Positions 41,005-50,463 of a stretch of DNA of 64,000 nucleotides are shown here, in pieces (positions within the stretch are counted from its first letter, which is position 1; each line of letters opens with the position of its first letter). The stretch lies in NCBI GenBank assembly GCA_039527025.1, contig BAAAJN010000003.1, positions 310,001-374,000 on the forward strand, read 5' to 3'. This DNA comes from Microlunatus lacustris. Lineage in GTDB: Bacteria; Actinomycetota; Actinomycetes; Propionibacteriales; Propionibacteriaceae. Made by a program: the position numbers and the translations under genes. A model generated the notes under the pieces. That model saw nothing but the letters and a program-made list of their open reading frames with translations, made no database searches and was not told the DNA's origin.

Positions 41005-41054
41005 GGGAAGACGGGACCTCCCCCGTGCCCCGCTCCCCTCGAAGGACGTCCCCC

Positions 41055-41960
41055 ATGCCTCCCACGTCGCGTGCCCCTCGCCGGGTCGCTGCCGCCCTGC
41101 TCACCGTCGCCGTCGCCGGCGCCACCGCCCTCCAGACCGGCACCGCCGACGCGGCGCCGTCCCGCCTGGTGCCGACCGCCGAGGCCCGCGCCGCCGGCGT
41201 CCAGCCCGGCAACGCCACCATGGGCTGGCGCCAGCAGTTCCCGACCGAGGGCCGCAGCGCCTCCTCGGACGCCTCCGGCCAGCGCAGCGCCGGATCGGGC
41301 TCGTCCGCGACCGCGGTGAAGAAGGCCTTCGTGCCCAGCGGCGTGCTGGGCATCGACGTCTCGAGCTGGCAGGGCAACGTGAACTGGGCCAGCCACGCCA
41401 GGGCCGGCAAGCGGTTCGCCTACGTCAAGGCCACCGAGGGGACCGGCTACAAGAACCCCTACTTCGCCAGCCAGTACAGGGGTGCCTACCAGGCCGGGCT
41501 CATCCGTGGTGCCTACCACTTCGCCAACCCGTCCTCGAGCGGCGGCAAGACCCAGGCCCAGGTGTTCGCCCGCAGCGGCGGCGGTTGGACTCCGGACGGC
41601 CGCACCCTGCCGGGTGTGCTGGACATCGAGTACAACCCCTACGGCGCCACCTGCTACGGCAAGAGCAAGACCGCGATGGTGACCTGGATCCGGGACTTCA
41701 CCCGGGAGTACAAGCGGCTGACCAAGCGTGACGCGGTCATCTACACCACGACGGACTGGTGGAGGACCTGCACCGGGAACAGCCCGGCGTTCTCGACGAC
41801 GAACCCGCTGTGGCTGGCCCGCTACGGCCCCTCGGTGGGCACGCTGCCGGCCGGCTGGGGCTGGGCGACCTTCTGGCAGTACACCGACAAGCCGCTGGAC
41901 CAGAACCGCTTCAGCTCGACCTACGCCCGGTTGAAGGTGCTGGCCACCCACGCGGGCTGA
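41055..41960 (+). CDS. Secreted GH25 lysozyme (muramidase)
   Basis: 301 aa from ATG 41055 (AAGGA 9 nt upstream). Export signal ending near TGTADAAPS, then an 80-residue Ser-rich spacer. GH25 catalytic domain from about residue 95: LGIDVSSWQGNVNW, FAYVKATEGTGYKN, GAYHFANP, GVLDIEYNPYG with the DxE pair, and a final FWQYTD strand. It cuts the glycan backbone of peptidoglycan, for wall remodelling or attack on neighbours. Monocistronic, no extra wall-binding module. Confidence 0.92.
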   Translation: MPPTSRAPRRVAAALLTVAVAGATALQTGTADAAPSRLVPTAEARAAGVQPGNATMGWRQQFPTEGRSASSDASGQRSAGSGSSATAVKKAFVPSGVLGIDVSSWQGNVNWASHARAGKRFAYVKATEGTGYKNPYFASQYRGAYQAGLIRGAYHFANPSSSGGKTQAQVFARSGGGWTPDGRTLPGVLDIEYNPYGATCYGKSKTAMVTWIRDFTREYKRLTKRDAVIYTTTDWWRTCTGNSPAFSTTNPLWLARYGPSVGTLPAGWGWATFWQYTDKPLDQNRFSSTYARLKVLATHAG

Positions 41961-41996
41961 CGTCCCGGCGGGCGCGGGAGGTCGGGCCCGGTCGCG

Positions 41997-42191
41997 CTAG
42001 CTGACGTCCTCGTCGGTCTCGTCGGCTCCGCCGGCGAGGTCGGCGGGGTCGACGGTGCCCTCCGGGTCGTCCTCCACGCTGAGGCTGCCGTACTCGTCGG
42101 GGTCGGTCAGGCCGGAGTCCTCGGGCTCGGGCAGGTCGCCCGGGGCGAGGCTCTCGTCCAGGTCGTCGGTGGGCGGGGTGGGCTCGGACAT
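41997..42191 (-). CDS. Short acidic protein of unknown function
   Basis: 64 aa, rich in D, E and P, with no predicted fold and hardly any hydrophobic residues, so probably disordered. An AGGAG ribosome site sits before the ATG. I recognise no family. Similar short acidic proteins are common in actinobacteria without known role. Confidence 0.65.
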   Translation of the reverse strand: MSEPTPPTDDLDESLAPGDLPEPEDSGLTDPDEYGSLSVEDDPEGTVDPADLAGGADETDEDVS

Positions 42192-42248
42192 CGTCGCTCC
42201 TGACCTCGGGGGCGGCCGGTCGCGGAGAGCCGACCGGCACTGGTCCGG

Positions 42249-42422
42249 TCATCGTAGGCCGCGGCACCGACAGCCCCGACGGTCGGCACGTCCAGCCCGA
42301 GTGGGCCAGGAACCGGCGACGAGCGCGCGCAGGTCGGCCAGCGGGCAGCCGTCGGGCATCTCGACGACGCACCCGTCCCGCTGCTCCGCGGTCAGTCCGT
42401 CGAGGCGGTCCAGCCGGGCCAC
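42249..42422 (-). CDS. Possible small protein
   Basis: 57 codons from GTG 42422. Coding is suggested by strongly GC-biased third positions and a plausible peptide (LDRLDGLTAEQRDGCVVEMP, then DGCPLADLRALVAG). There is no ribosome site or known homologue that I can cite. The Arg-rich tail is less convincing, so it may be the relic of a longer gene. Confidence 0.3.
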   Translation of the reverse strand: MARLDRLDGLTAEQRDGCVVEMPDGCPLADLRALVAGSWPTRAGRADRRGCRCRGLR

Positions 42423-42483
42423 CCGGCTCCGAAGCGCTCTGCGATGCTGGGAGGCCGGTCCGGCAGGTGAGGAGGGCGGTCAG

Positions 42484-43761
42484 ATGAGCGCATGGGTGGA
42501 GCACGTGATCTGGTGGCAGGTCTACCCGCTCGGTTTCGTCGGTGCCGAGAAGGAGCTGGCCGGCGCCCAGCCGGCGCCGCACCAGCTGGCCCGGCTGCAC
42601 GGCTGGCTGGACCACCTCGTGGCCCTGGGGGCCAATGGCTTGGCCCTCGGCCCGGTCTTCACCTCCCGCACCCACGGCTACGACACCACCGACTACCTCC
42701 GGATCGACCCACGGCTGGGGGACGAGTCGGACTTCGACGCGCTGGTCGCGGCGTGCCGGCAGCGCGGCATCAGGGTGCTGCTGGACGGCGTCTTCAACCA
42801 CGCCGGACGCGACTTCGGGCCGGTCGCCGCGGCCCTGGCGGGCGGCGAGGGCTCCGAGGCCGGCCGCTGGATCCGCTGGTCGGAGGGGCACCCCTACTAC
42901 TTCGAGGGCCACGACCAGCTGGTGGCCCTCGACCACGGCTCGGCGCAGGTGCAGGACCACGTCGTCGAGGTGATGACGCACTGGCTGGAGCGCGGGGCCG
43001 ACGGCTGGCGGCTGGACGCGGCCTACGCCGTCCCGCCCGAGTTCTGGGCCGCCGTGCTGCCCCGGGTGCGCGAGCGGTTCCCGGACGCCTGGTTCGTCGG
43101 CGAGATGATCCACGGCGACTACCCGGACTACGTGCGCCGCTCCGGCCTGGACTCCATCACCCAGTACGAGCTGTGGAAGGCCGTCTGGTCCTCGCTGCGC
43201 GAGCGCAACTTCTACGAGCTGGACTGGACGCTCGGCCGGCACCGCGACCTGGTGGCGGAGCTGCTGCCGCTGACCTTCCTCGGCAACCACGACGTCACCA
43301 GGATCGCCACCCAGGTCGCCGACGAACGGCACGTCCCGCACGCCGTCGCCCTGCTGTTCTTCCTGCCCGGGGTGCCGAGCGTCTACTACGGCGACGAGTA
43401 CGGCCTGCGGGGGGTCAAGGAGGACCGGGCCGGCGGTGACGACGCCATCCGGCCGGAGATGCCCGGCGCCCCGGGGGAGGTCTCCGACGCCGACGCGGGC
43501 ACCTGGTCGGTGTACCAGCGGATGATCGGCCTGCGCCGGCGGCACCCCTGGCTGACCCGGGCGCGGACCTCCACCTCCGGGGTCGCCAACGAGCAGCTGC
43601 TGGTGCATGCGGAGTCCGACGCCGGGCGGTTGACGCTGGCCCTCAACCTGGGCGACACCCCGTTCCCGCTGCCGGAGAGCACCGGGGAGGTGCTGGAAGC
43701 CGGTGCTCCGGTGCGGGACGGTGCGCTCGCGCCGCACAGCTGGGCCGTCGTCGAGGGTTGA
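42484..43761 (+). CDS. GH13 alpha-amylase family enzyme
   Basis: 425 aa from ATG 42484 with GGAGG upstream. All four GH13 regions are present: DGVFNHAG (region I), GWRLDAAYA with nucleophile D178, WFVGEMIHG with acid E207, and FLGNHD with D270. No signal peptide, and the protein is short for GH13, with a compressed region between I and II. This suits an intracellular alpha-glucan or glucoside-acting enzyme such as a cyclomaltodextrinase- or sucrose-isomerase-like form; the exact reaction is open. Monocistronic. Confidence 0.88.
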   Translation: MSAWVEHVIWWQVYPLGFVGAEKELAGAQPAPHQLARLHGWLDHLVALGANGLALGPVFTSRTHGYDTTDYLRIDPRLGDESDFDALVAACRQRGIRVLLDGVFNHAGRDFGPVAAALAGGEGSEAGRWIRWSEGHPYYFEGHDQLVALDHGSAQVQDHVVEVMTHWLERGADGWRLDAAYAVPPEFWAAVLPRVRERFPDAWFVGEMIHGDYPDYVRRSGLDSITQYELWKAVWSSLRERNFYELDWTLGRHRDLVAELLPLTFLGNHDVTRIATQVADERHVPHAVALLFFLPGVPSVYYGDEYGLRGVKEDRAGGDDAIRPEMPGAPGEVSDADAGTWSVYQRMIGLRRRHPWLTRARTSTSGVANEQLLVHAESDAGRLTLALNLGDTPFPLPESTGEVLEAGAPVRDGALAPHSWAVVEG

Positions 43762-43785
43762 TCCCCCGGCCGGTTGCCGCCGGGC

Positions 43786-44874
43786 TCAGTCCAGGTGCTC
43801 GGCGAAGAACGCGTCGGTGCGCTCGATCGAGCGCTGCCACTGCCGCTCGAAGGTGTGGCCCTCGCCCTCGTACATCCGCAGCGTGACGTCGACGCCCTCC
43901 TCCTCGAGGGCGTCGACGGTGGCCCGGGCCCAGCGGGGCGGGCAGGTGTCGTCCTCGGTGCCGTGGTGCACCAGCACCGGCTCGGTGACCCGGTCGAAGG
44001 CGGACCGGGCCGACGCCGCCCGCCAGAAGCCGGGGCTGTCCTCGGGCAGCCCGTAGCTGCGGTCGATCTTGCGGTTGGTGGCCGCTCGGTCCCCGTCCCC
44101 GCGGTAGAACTGCTCCCAGTTGTCGGCGGCCAGTGAGCTGGTCGAGGCGTACACGACAGCCGCGTCCACCAGCCCGGGCTGGGCGGCCAGCGCGCGCAGC
44201 GTCACCTCCCCGCCCATCGACCGGCCCAGCCAGCCCACCCGGTCACCGTCGAGGTAGCGCAGCTTCGACGACTTCACCGCGAGCACCGCGTTGATGGTGT
44301 CGACGGTGTAGGGCAGCCGGAGCTCGTAGTCGACGTCGTCGTCGCGGTCGGAGCCGGCGTGGTTGCGGTAGTCGGTGTGCAGCACCACGTAGCCCTGCCG
44401 GGCCAGGTGGTCCATCTCCCGGGGCATGCCCTGGCCGGGGAAGTACGTGCGCGGGTTGATGTAGCCGTGGTTGAGCACCAGGACCGGGAAGGGGCCCTTG
44501 CCGTCGGGCACCGCCACCACCCCCGAGATCTTCAGCCCGTCCCCGCGGTAGCTGACCAGGAACCGCTCGTACGGGCCCACGTCACCCAGCGAGCGACCGA
44601 CGCGCAGGTCGCGCCCGTCGTAGCGGCGCTCGGCGAGCGCGGCCATCGAGATCGGGTCCGGCTCGGCCGTCGGTGTGGGCGTCGGAGTCGGCGTCGACCG
44701 TGGTGCGGCGGACGGGCTGGGCGGCGCGCTGGGAGGTGAGGCGACCGACGGCGGAGCCGACGCAGCGCTGGCGCTCGGGCCGTCGGGTGGCGGGGTGCTG
44801 GCTGGCTCGGCGGCGGTGCAGGCGGCGGTCAGGGCCAGCAGCAGGACCGTGCCGGCGCCCAGCATGCGTCTCAT
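43786..44874 (-). CDS. Alpha/beta-hydrolase lipoprotein (prolyl oligopeptidase-like)
   Basis: 362 aa from ATG 44874. Lipoprotein signal with lipobox LTAAC, then a 50-residue Pro/Ser/Thr/Ala linker (PTPTPTPT), then an alpha/beta-hydrolase: VLVLNHGYINP oxyanion strand, nucleophile elbow GRSMGGE, acid in HHGTEDDTCPP, histidine in EGEGHTF. An esterase or peptidase tethered outside the membrane. ATG overlaps the Nudix gene stop (ATGA), so the two share a transcript, although the functions do not obviously match. Confidence 0.88.
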   Translation of the reverse strand: MRRMLGAGTVLLLALTAACTAAEPASTPPPDGPSASAASAPPSVASPPSAPPSPSAAPRSTPTPTPTPTAEPDPISMAALAERRYDGRDLRVGRSLGDVGPYERFLVSYRGDGLKISGVVAVPDGKGPFPVLVLNHGYINPRTYFPGQGMPREMDHLARQGYVVLHTDYRNHAGSDRDDDVDYELRLPYTVDTINAVLAVKSSKLRYLDGDRVGWLGRSMGGEVTLRALAAQPGLVDAAVVYASTSSLAADNWEQFYRGDGDRAATNRKIDRSYGLPEDSPGFWRAASARSAFDRVTEPVLVHHGTEDDTCPPRWARATVDALEEEGVDVTLRMYEGEGHTFERQWQRSIERTDAFFAEHLD

Positions 44875-45323
44875 GCGTCGAGTCTGCCCTGCTGCACAGC
44901 CCGGCCGGCGGTGAGCACGGCCACGATCCGGTCGACCAGCGGACGGTCCGGGTCCAGCCAGGCGAGGTCGGCCACGTCGTGCGCGGTGGACCAGCACAAC
45001 GCGTCGTGGGCCTGCCCGGCCACCGGGACGCCCTCGGACAGCTCGCACCACCACGCCCGCATCTCCAGGCCAGCGGTCAGCGGCCAGGCCGGTCCCGCCC
45101 CGGGCCGCAGCTCCGCGCCCAGCCGGACCGTGATCCCGAGCTCCTCGGCCAGCTCGCGGTGCAGGGCCCGCTCCGGCTCCTCGCCGGGCTCCACCTTGCC
45201 GCCGGGCAGCTCCCACCGCCCGGCCAGCGCCGGCGGCCCGGTGCGGCGGGCGGCCAGCACCCGGGAGGGCCGGTCGAGCCGGTCGACGATGATCGCGCCG
45301 ACGACCAGGCGGGGGGTGCTCAC
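44871..45323 (-). CDS. Nudix hydrolase (MutT/CTP pyrophosphohydrolase-like)
   Basis: 150 aa. The Nudix box is intact: GKVEPGEEPERALHRELAEE-LGI. VGAIIVDR and WELPGGK match the MutT branch that removes oxidised or damaged nucleotides. GTG start with -10 box TAGCGT 6 nt upstream and no ribosome site, so probably leaderless. Coupled to the downstream esterase gene. Confidence 0.92.
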   Translation of the reverse strand: MSTPRLVVGAIIVDRLDRPSRVLAARRTGPPALAGRWELPGGKVEPGEEPERALHRELAEELGITVRLGAELRPGAGPAWPLTAGLEMRAWWCELSEGVPVAGQAHDALCWSTAHDVADLAWLDPDRPLVDRIVAVLTAGRAVQQGRLDA

Positions 45324-45335
45324 CGCGCCACGCTA
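45324..45335 (-). promoter_or_regulatory. -10 box of a leaderless promoter (Nudix gene)
   Basis: On the minus strand TAGCGT (45330-45335), 6 nt, then GTG at 45323. Confidence 0.5.
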
Positions 45336-45506
45336 ACCGTGGGGAACAGATGCGGACCGGTCGGTGTTCACGCTCGGGCGTGGGTACGCGGAATGCGGTT
45401 GCCGGTCGCGGCCGGTCCTCCTACCGTGGCCACGGTCCGCGCGAGCGGGACGACCTCGGCACCGGCGCCGGCCAGGTAGGAAGCGACGACGAGAACGGGT
45501 GAGGTC

Positions 45507-47000
45507 ATGACGGCGATCGACAGGACGGCCGAGGCGACGAGTGAGGGCCCGCCGGGCACCGACCCGGCGCGGCTGTCCAGGGCCCACAAGACCGTCATCG
45601 GCACGCTGCTGGTGGCGACCTTCGTGGTCATCCTCAACGAGACCATCATGAACGTCGCCCTGCCCCAGTTGATGATCGACCTCGACGTCACCGCATCGAC
45701 GGTCCAGTGGCTCTCCACGGCCTTCCTGCTGACCATGGGCGTGGTCATCCCGACCACCGGCTTCTTGCTGCAGCGACTTCCGACCCGGACCGTGTTCATC
45801 CTGGCCATGGGGCTGTTCTCGACCGGCACCCTGCTCGCCGCGGTCGCGCAGGGATTCTGGATGCTGCTGGCGGCCCGCATCGTCCAGGCCTCCGGCACCG
45901 CGATCATGCTCCCGCTGCTGATGACGACGATCCTCGCCCTCGTGCCGGTCGCCCGCCGCGGGTTGGTGATGGGCAACGTCAGCATCGCGATCTCGGTCGC
46001 CCCGGCGATCGGGCCCACCGTCTCCGGCGTCATCCTGCAGTACCTGTCCTGGCGGTTCATGTTCGTGATCGTGCTGCCGATCGCGCTGGCGACCCTGGTG
46101 CTCGGCGCCCGGTTGCTCGGCGCGGTCACCGAGCCGAGCCGCCAGCGGCTGGACGTCGTCTCGGTGCTGCTCTCCGTGCCCGCGTTCGGTGGTCTGGTCT
46201 TCGGGCTGAGCCGCCTCGGTGAGGGCGGCGGCGAGGGGTTGAGCACGGCTCTGGGATCTCTGGCCCTCGGCGTCCTCTGCCTGCTGGCTTTCGGCCGGCG
46301 GCAGCTGCGGCTGGCCCGCGGCGGCGACCCGCTGCTGGACCTGCGCGCTTTCCGCTACCCGATGTTCAGCCTCAGCCTGACCATGCTCTGCATCACGATG
46401 ATCGCCCTCTTCGGGATGATCATCCTGCTGCCGATCTACCTGCAGACGATCCGCGGGCTGGACTCGCTGCAGACCGGGCTGCTGCTGCTGCCGGGCGGCC
46501 TGCTGATGGGTCTCGCCGGGCCGGTCGTCGGGCGGCTGTTCGACCGTCACGGCCCGCGTGGTCTCGCCACCTTCGGCGCCCTGCTGCTGGTGTCGACCAT
46601 GTGGCTGTTCAGCACCGTCGACGCCGGCACGCCGGTCTGGATGCTGGTCGGCAACCACCTGGTGCTGTCGCTGGGTCTCGCCTGCCTGTTCACGCCGGCC
46701 TTCACCACCGCTCTGAACCCGCTGCCGCCGTCGCTGCACTCGCACGGCAGCGCGATCCTCTCCACCTTGCAGCAGGTGGCCGGAGCGGCGGGCACCGCGC
46801 TGCTGGTGGCCATCATGACCGGCCGTGCCGCCTCGCTGACCGCCAGCGGGACGCCGGCGCTCGCCGCCCAGGGTGAAGGCTTGCAGACCGCCTTCGCGGT
46901 GGCCGCCGTCGCGGCGCTCGGTGCCGTCGCCTGTGCGCTGTTCCTCAAGAACGAGGGCGCTCCCGAGGGTGCCCGGGCCAGCGAGCGGGCGATCCACTAG
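45507..47000 (+). CDS. MFS drug exporter, DHA2 (EmrB/QacA) family
   Basis: 497 aa, fourteen membrane helices. Motif C-like and DHA2 marks: NETIMNVALPQLMIDLDVTA, WLSTAFLLTMGVVIPTTGFL, GFWMLLAARIVQASGTAIML, and RRGLVMGNVSIAISVAPAIG. It would expel drugs or hydrophobic compounds by proton antiport. Divergent from the Nudix gene across 183 bp; no adjacent regulator. Monocistronic. Confidence 0.92.
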   Translation: MTAIDRTAEATSEGPPGTDPARLSRAHKTVIGTLLVATFVVILNETIMNVALPQLMIDLDVTASTVQWLSTAFLLTMGVVIPTTGFLLQRLPTRTVFILAMGLFSTGTLLAAVAQGFWMLLAARIVQASGTAIMLPLLMTTILALVPVARRGLVMGNVSIAISVAPAIGPTVSGVILQYLSWRFMFVIVLPIALATLVLGARLLGAVTEPSRQRLDVVSVLLSVPAFGGLVFGLSRLGEGGGEGLSTALGSLALGVLCLLAFGRRQLRLARGGDPLLDLRAFRYPMFSLSLTMLCITMIALFGMIILLPIYLQTIRGLDSLQTGLLLLPGGLLMGLAGPVVGRLFDRHGPRGLATFGALLLVSTMWLFSTVDAGTPVWMLVGNHLVLSLGLACLFTPAFTTALNPLPPSLHSHGSAILSTLQQVAGAAGTALLVAIMTGRAASLTASGTPALAAQGEGLQTAFAVAAVAALGAVACALFLKNEGAPEGARASERAIH

Positions 47001-47026
47001 CGAGGTCTCGCGTCCGCCGGCGGGGT

Positions 47027-48076
47027 TCAGCCCCCGCTGGACTGCCGGACGACCAACCGGTGCGGGACGACGTACTCCCGCCCCGGTGTCCGGTCGCCCT
47101 CGATCCGCCTGATCAGGGCGTCGAGGGTCTGGTCGGCGAGGGCCCCCAGGTCTGGGGCGACGGTGGTCAGGGTCGGGCTCGTGTACTCCCCGTCCACGAT
47201 GTTGTCCCAGCCCAGCACGGCCACGTCGTCGGGCACCCGGGCGCCGTGCCGCTGCAGGGCGCGGATGGCGCCGACGGCCATCAGGTCGCTGGCGCAGACC
47301 AGCGCGTCCACCGCCGGTGCCCGGGCCAGCACCTCGCGGACCCCGGCCTCGCCCGACTCGCGGGTGAACCGCCGGCCCGGGGCGATCCCGCCGCTCGGCG
47401 GGACCAGGCCGTGCCCGACCAGGGCGGCCTGGTAGCCGCTCCGCCGCACCTCGCCGAGCGCTCCGGGCCGGCCTGGCTGGGCGCCCAGGAAGCCGATCCG
47501 CCGACGCCCCTGCCCGACCAGGTGGGCGACGGCGTCGGCGGCGGAGCCGAGGTTGTCGATGGCCACGTAGTCCGCGGTGCTGTCGGGCAGGAACTGGCCC
47601 AGCATGACCATCGCCACGTCGTGGCTGCGGGCCGCCAGGTGCTCGGGGTTGAGCGCGAACGGGCTGAAGATGACCCCGTCGATGCCGTGGCCGGGGTAGC
47701 CGTTGGCCGCCTCCAGCTCCTGCTCGACCTGACTCGAGGTCTCGTCGATCAGCAGCCGCAGTCCCCGCGGGGTGGCGGCGCTGATCAGCGCGTGCGCCAG
47801 CCCGCCCAGGTAGGGCTCGTCGATGCGGGGCACCACCAGGGTGATCAGGTTGCTGCGCCCGCTCTGCAGCTGGCGCCCGGCCCGGGAGGGCCGGTAGTCC
47901 AGCTCGGCGATCGCCGCCAGCACCCGCTCCCGGGTCTCCTGCTTCACGTAGGGGCGTTCGTGGACGACGTTGGTGACCGTCTTGAGCGACACCCCGGCCA
48001 TCGCCGCGACGTCCTTGATGCGCGCCGGTCGACCGGCCCCAGGAGGGCGCAGGGCGTCGGGTCCGGTCACGGTCAT
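47027..48076 (-). CDS. LacI family repressor of the second sugar operon
   Basis: 349 aa. Helix-turn-helix RIKDVAAMAGVSLKTVTNVV at residues about 19-38, followed by the sugar-sensing domain with ALVCASDLMAVGAIRALQ and GWDNIVDGEYTSPTLTTV. Divergent from the sugar-binding protein gene, with a 14-bp palindrome in the gap that is a likely target. Effector unknown. Confidence 0.92.
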   Translation of the reverse strand: MTVTGPDALRPPGAGRPARIKDVAAMAGVSLKTVTNVVHERPYVKQETRERVLAAIAELDYRPSRAGRQLQSGRSNLITLVVPRIDEPYLGGLAHALISAATPRGLRLLIDETSSQVEQELEAANGYPGHGIDGVIFSPFALNPEHLAARSHDVAMVMLGQFLPDSTADYVAIDNLGSAADAVAHLVGQGRRRIGFLGAQPGRPGALGEVRRSGYQAALVGHGLVPPSGGIAPGRRFTRESGEAGVREVLARAPAVDALVCASDLMAVGAIRALQRHGARVPDDVAVLGWDNIVDGEYTSPTLTTVAPDLGALADQTLDALIRRIEGDRTPGREYVVPHRLVVRQSSGG

Positions 48077-48128
48077 ACCCCGTTCATACCCGAGTCCTTG
48101 ACAATCCGGTACTCGCGGCGCGATCGTC

Positions 48129-48142
48129 TTCTAACGTTAGAA
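48129..48142. promoter_or_regulatory. Perfect 14-bp palindrome, likely LacI operator
   Basis: TTCTAAC-GTTAGAA, between the divergent LacI and binding-protein genes. A TTGACA -35-like box lies upstream at 48098-48103; no good -10 is visible. Confidence 0.65.
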
Positions 48143-48242
48143 CATGCGCGGTCGCGGGGGCCGCCGACGGCAACACGTCCGGCACCCCCGGCGTCGGACC
48201 GCGTCCCGTCGCACGTCCCACACCTCTGACAAGGAAGTCACC

Positions 48243-49541
48243 GTGGCTGCACGCAGACCTCTGCTCCTGCTCGTCCCCGCGCTCGCGCTCACCCTCACCG
48301 CCTGCTTCGGCGGCTCCCCCGCCGCCGAGGAGTCCTCGGCCCCGCAGGTGTCGGCCGGCCCCGTCCAGATCCGCTACCTGATCGGGCAGCCGGAGGACGC
48401 GGCGGACCTGGAGCTGATCAAGGAGGACATCGCCACGTTCGAGGCGCAGAGCGGCGGCATCACCGTCAAGCTCGACGTGCTGCCCGCGGAGAGCTTCCGC
48501 ACCGTGCTGCAGACCCAGCTGCGCTCGGGCAACGCTCCCGACGTCTTCGGCTACGACACCGGTCCGGGGTTCGCCGGAGCGCTGGCCAAGGCTGGCCTGG
48601 TGCACGACCTCACCGGCGCGTACGAGAAGTACCAGTGGCCGGTCTACGACTTCGCCAAGCAGCGGGTCACCTTCGACGGCAAGCTCGTCGGCATCCCCAG
48701 CCAGATGGAGGAGGTCGGGCTCTTCTACAACAAGGACCTCTTCGCCCAGCACGGCGTCGCGGAGCCGCAGAACCTCGCCGACCTGATGGCCGGGGCGACC
48801 AAGCTCAAGGAGGCCGGCGTCATCCCGATCGGCGTGAACGACAAGGAGGGTTGGCAGGGGGGCCACCTGCTGAGCATGTCGCTGTCCAGCGAGGTGGGCA
48901 GCGAGGGGATGGACAAGCTGCTCTCCGGGGAGACGCCCTGGGACGACCCCAGCGTGGTCGCCGCGCTCAAGGTCTGGTCGGACATGGCCGAGCAGGACCT
49001 GCTGACGCCCTCCCCGACGGCGGTGGGCTACGACAACGGCAACGCCCTCTTCTACTCCGGCAAGGCCGCGATCAACCCGACGGGCAGCTGGCTGGCCCTC
49101 GACATCGAGCGCAACGCCAAGTTCGACGTCGGCTTCATACCCTTCCCCTCCACCCGGGACAAGGGCATCTTCTCCGGCGGCCTGGGTTCGGGCACCTTCG
49201 TCTCCGCCAGCAGCCAGAAGATCGACGCGGCCGAGAAGTTCCTCGACTACGGGATGAGCGCCGAGCACGGTCGGTGGGCGGTGGAGAACCTCCAGGACAT
49301 CCCGGCGTTCCCGATCGACACCAGCGGCATCGAGGCCTCGCCGCTGTTCACCCAGATCCTCGACGACACCGCCAAGATCGCCGAGGGCACCGGCGACTTC
49401 GGCTACAACATCGACGTCCTCACCAACGACACGTTCAACAACGCCATGTGGAAGGGCATGCAGGGGCTGCTGACCGACCAGACCACGCCCGAGAAGGTGG
49501 CGGCGCAGCTGCAGAAGAACTACCAGAAGCCGGCCAGCTGA
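48243..49541 (+). CDS. CUT1 sugar ABC transporter substrate-binding lipoprotein
   Basis: 432 aa from GTG 48243 (AAGGAA 7 nt upstream; the in-frame ATG at 48144 lies in unlikely Arg-rich sequence). Lipobox LTAC, then a solute-binding fold: FAGALAKAGLVHDLTGAY, GIPSQMEEVGLFYNKDLF, INPTGSWLALDI. Typical of oligosaccharide importers. First gene of a five-gene operon ending at the terminator at 53370. Confidence 0.93.
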   Translation: MAARRPLLLLVPALALTLTACFGGSPAAEESSAPQVSAGPVQIRYLIGQPEDAADLELIKEDIATFEAQSGGITVKLDVLPAESFRTVLQTQLRSGNAPDVFGYDTGPGFAGALAKAGLVHDLTGAYEKYQWPVYDFAKQRVTFDGKLVGIPSQMEEVGLFYNKDLFAQHGVAEPQNLADLMAGATKLKEAGVIPIGVNDKEGWQGGHLLSMSLSSEVGSEGMDKLLSGETPWDDPSVVAALKVWSDMAEQDLLTPSPTAVGYDNGNALFYSGKAAINPTGSWLALDIERNAKFDVGFIPFPSTRDKGIFSGGLGSGTFVSASSQKIDAAEKFLDYGMSAEHGRWAVENLQDIPAFPIDTSGIEASPLFTQILDDTAKIAEGTGDFGYNIDVLTNDTFNNAMWKGMQGLLTDQTTPEKVAAQLQKNYQKPAS

Positions 49542-49542
49542 G

Positions 49543-50463
49543 GTGCCGACCTTCGTCTCGCACGCCCCGGCGGTGACGAGGAGGGCCCAGCGCCGGCTGG
49601 GCGTCCTCCTCGTCGTCCCGGTGGTCGCGGTCAGTGTGGCCTTCTTCCTGCTGCCGCTGGGGAACGCGCTCGTCTACTCCGTCGTCGACTTCGACGGGGT
49701 GAGCGCGAACCCGCCGTTCGTCGGGCTCGCCAACTTCCGCGAGATGTTCGCCGACCCCGAGGTCTGGCACGCGCTGTCCAACAACGCGATCTGGATCGTC
49801 ATCGGCACCATCTCCCCGATCGTCATCGGTCTGCTGCTGGCGCTGCTGCTGTGGGGGGTGGAGCGGGGCAGCATGCTCTACCGGCTCTGCTTCTTCCTGC
49901 CCTACGTGCTGCCCGGCGTGGCTGTCGGCATCGTCTGGGGCTGGATCTACGACCCGGTGCAGGGGCTGCTCAACCAGTCGCTGGACGCCGTGGGCCTGGG
50001 CTCGCTGGCCCGGGGCTGGTTGGGCGACCCCCGGTGGGCGCTCTACGCCGTCCTGGTCACCGCGATCTGGGGGGCCACCGGATTCGCCGTGGTGATCTTC
50101 ATCTCCGCGCTGCGCAACGTCGACGTCGAGCTGGTCGACGCCAGCCGGATCGACGGGGCGAGCGCGCCGGCCCGGCTGTGGTTCGTCATCCTGCCGCAGA
50201 TCATGCCGGTGTTCCTGATGGTGCTGACCCTCACGTTGGTGGGCGGCTTCAGCGTCTTCGACATCATCTTCATCATGACCGGCGGCGGTCCGGCCGACGC
50301 CACCAACGTGATCGGCACCTACGCCTACACCCAGGCCTTCCAGCTGAGCCGGATCGGCTACGGGACCACGCTCGCGCTGCTGATCACCGTGCTCTCGGTG
50401 CCCTGCGCGGTGGCCCTCAACCGGCTGCAGCGCAGGCTGTCGCTGCAGGGGATGGGAGCCTGA
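49543..50463 (+). CDS. CUT1 sugar ABC transporter permease (MalF type)
   Basis: 306 aa, GTG start one base after the stop of the binding-protein gene. Six membrane helices, EAA loop DVELVDASRIDGASAPARLW, and FIMTGGGPADATNVIGTYAY, which is characteristic of MalF-like subunits. The operon has no ATPase, so the shared MsiK-type ATPase encoded elsewhere would energise it. Confidence 0.93.
   Translation: MPTFVSHAPAVTRRAQRRLGVLLVVPVVAVSVAFFLLPLGNALVYSVVDFDGVSANPPFVGLANFREMFADPEVWHALSNNAIWIVIGTISPIVIGLLLALLLWGVERGSMLYRLCFFLPYVLPGVAVGIVWGWIYDPVQGLLNQSLDAVGLGSLARGWLGDPRWALYAVLVTAIWGATGFAVVIFISALRNVDVELVDASRIDGASAPARLWFVILPQIMPVFLMVLTLTLVGGFSVFDIIFIMTGGGPADATNVIGTYAYTQAFQLSRIGYGTTLALLITVLSVPCAVALNRLQRRLSLQGMGA

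Noticed and set aside
40851..41054. c-di-AMP (ydaO) riboswitch before the GH25 lysozyme gene
   Set aside because: Such switches often precede wall hydrolases, but I could not find their conserved core here; only one simple hairpin is seen.
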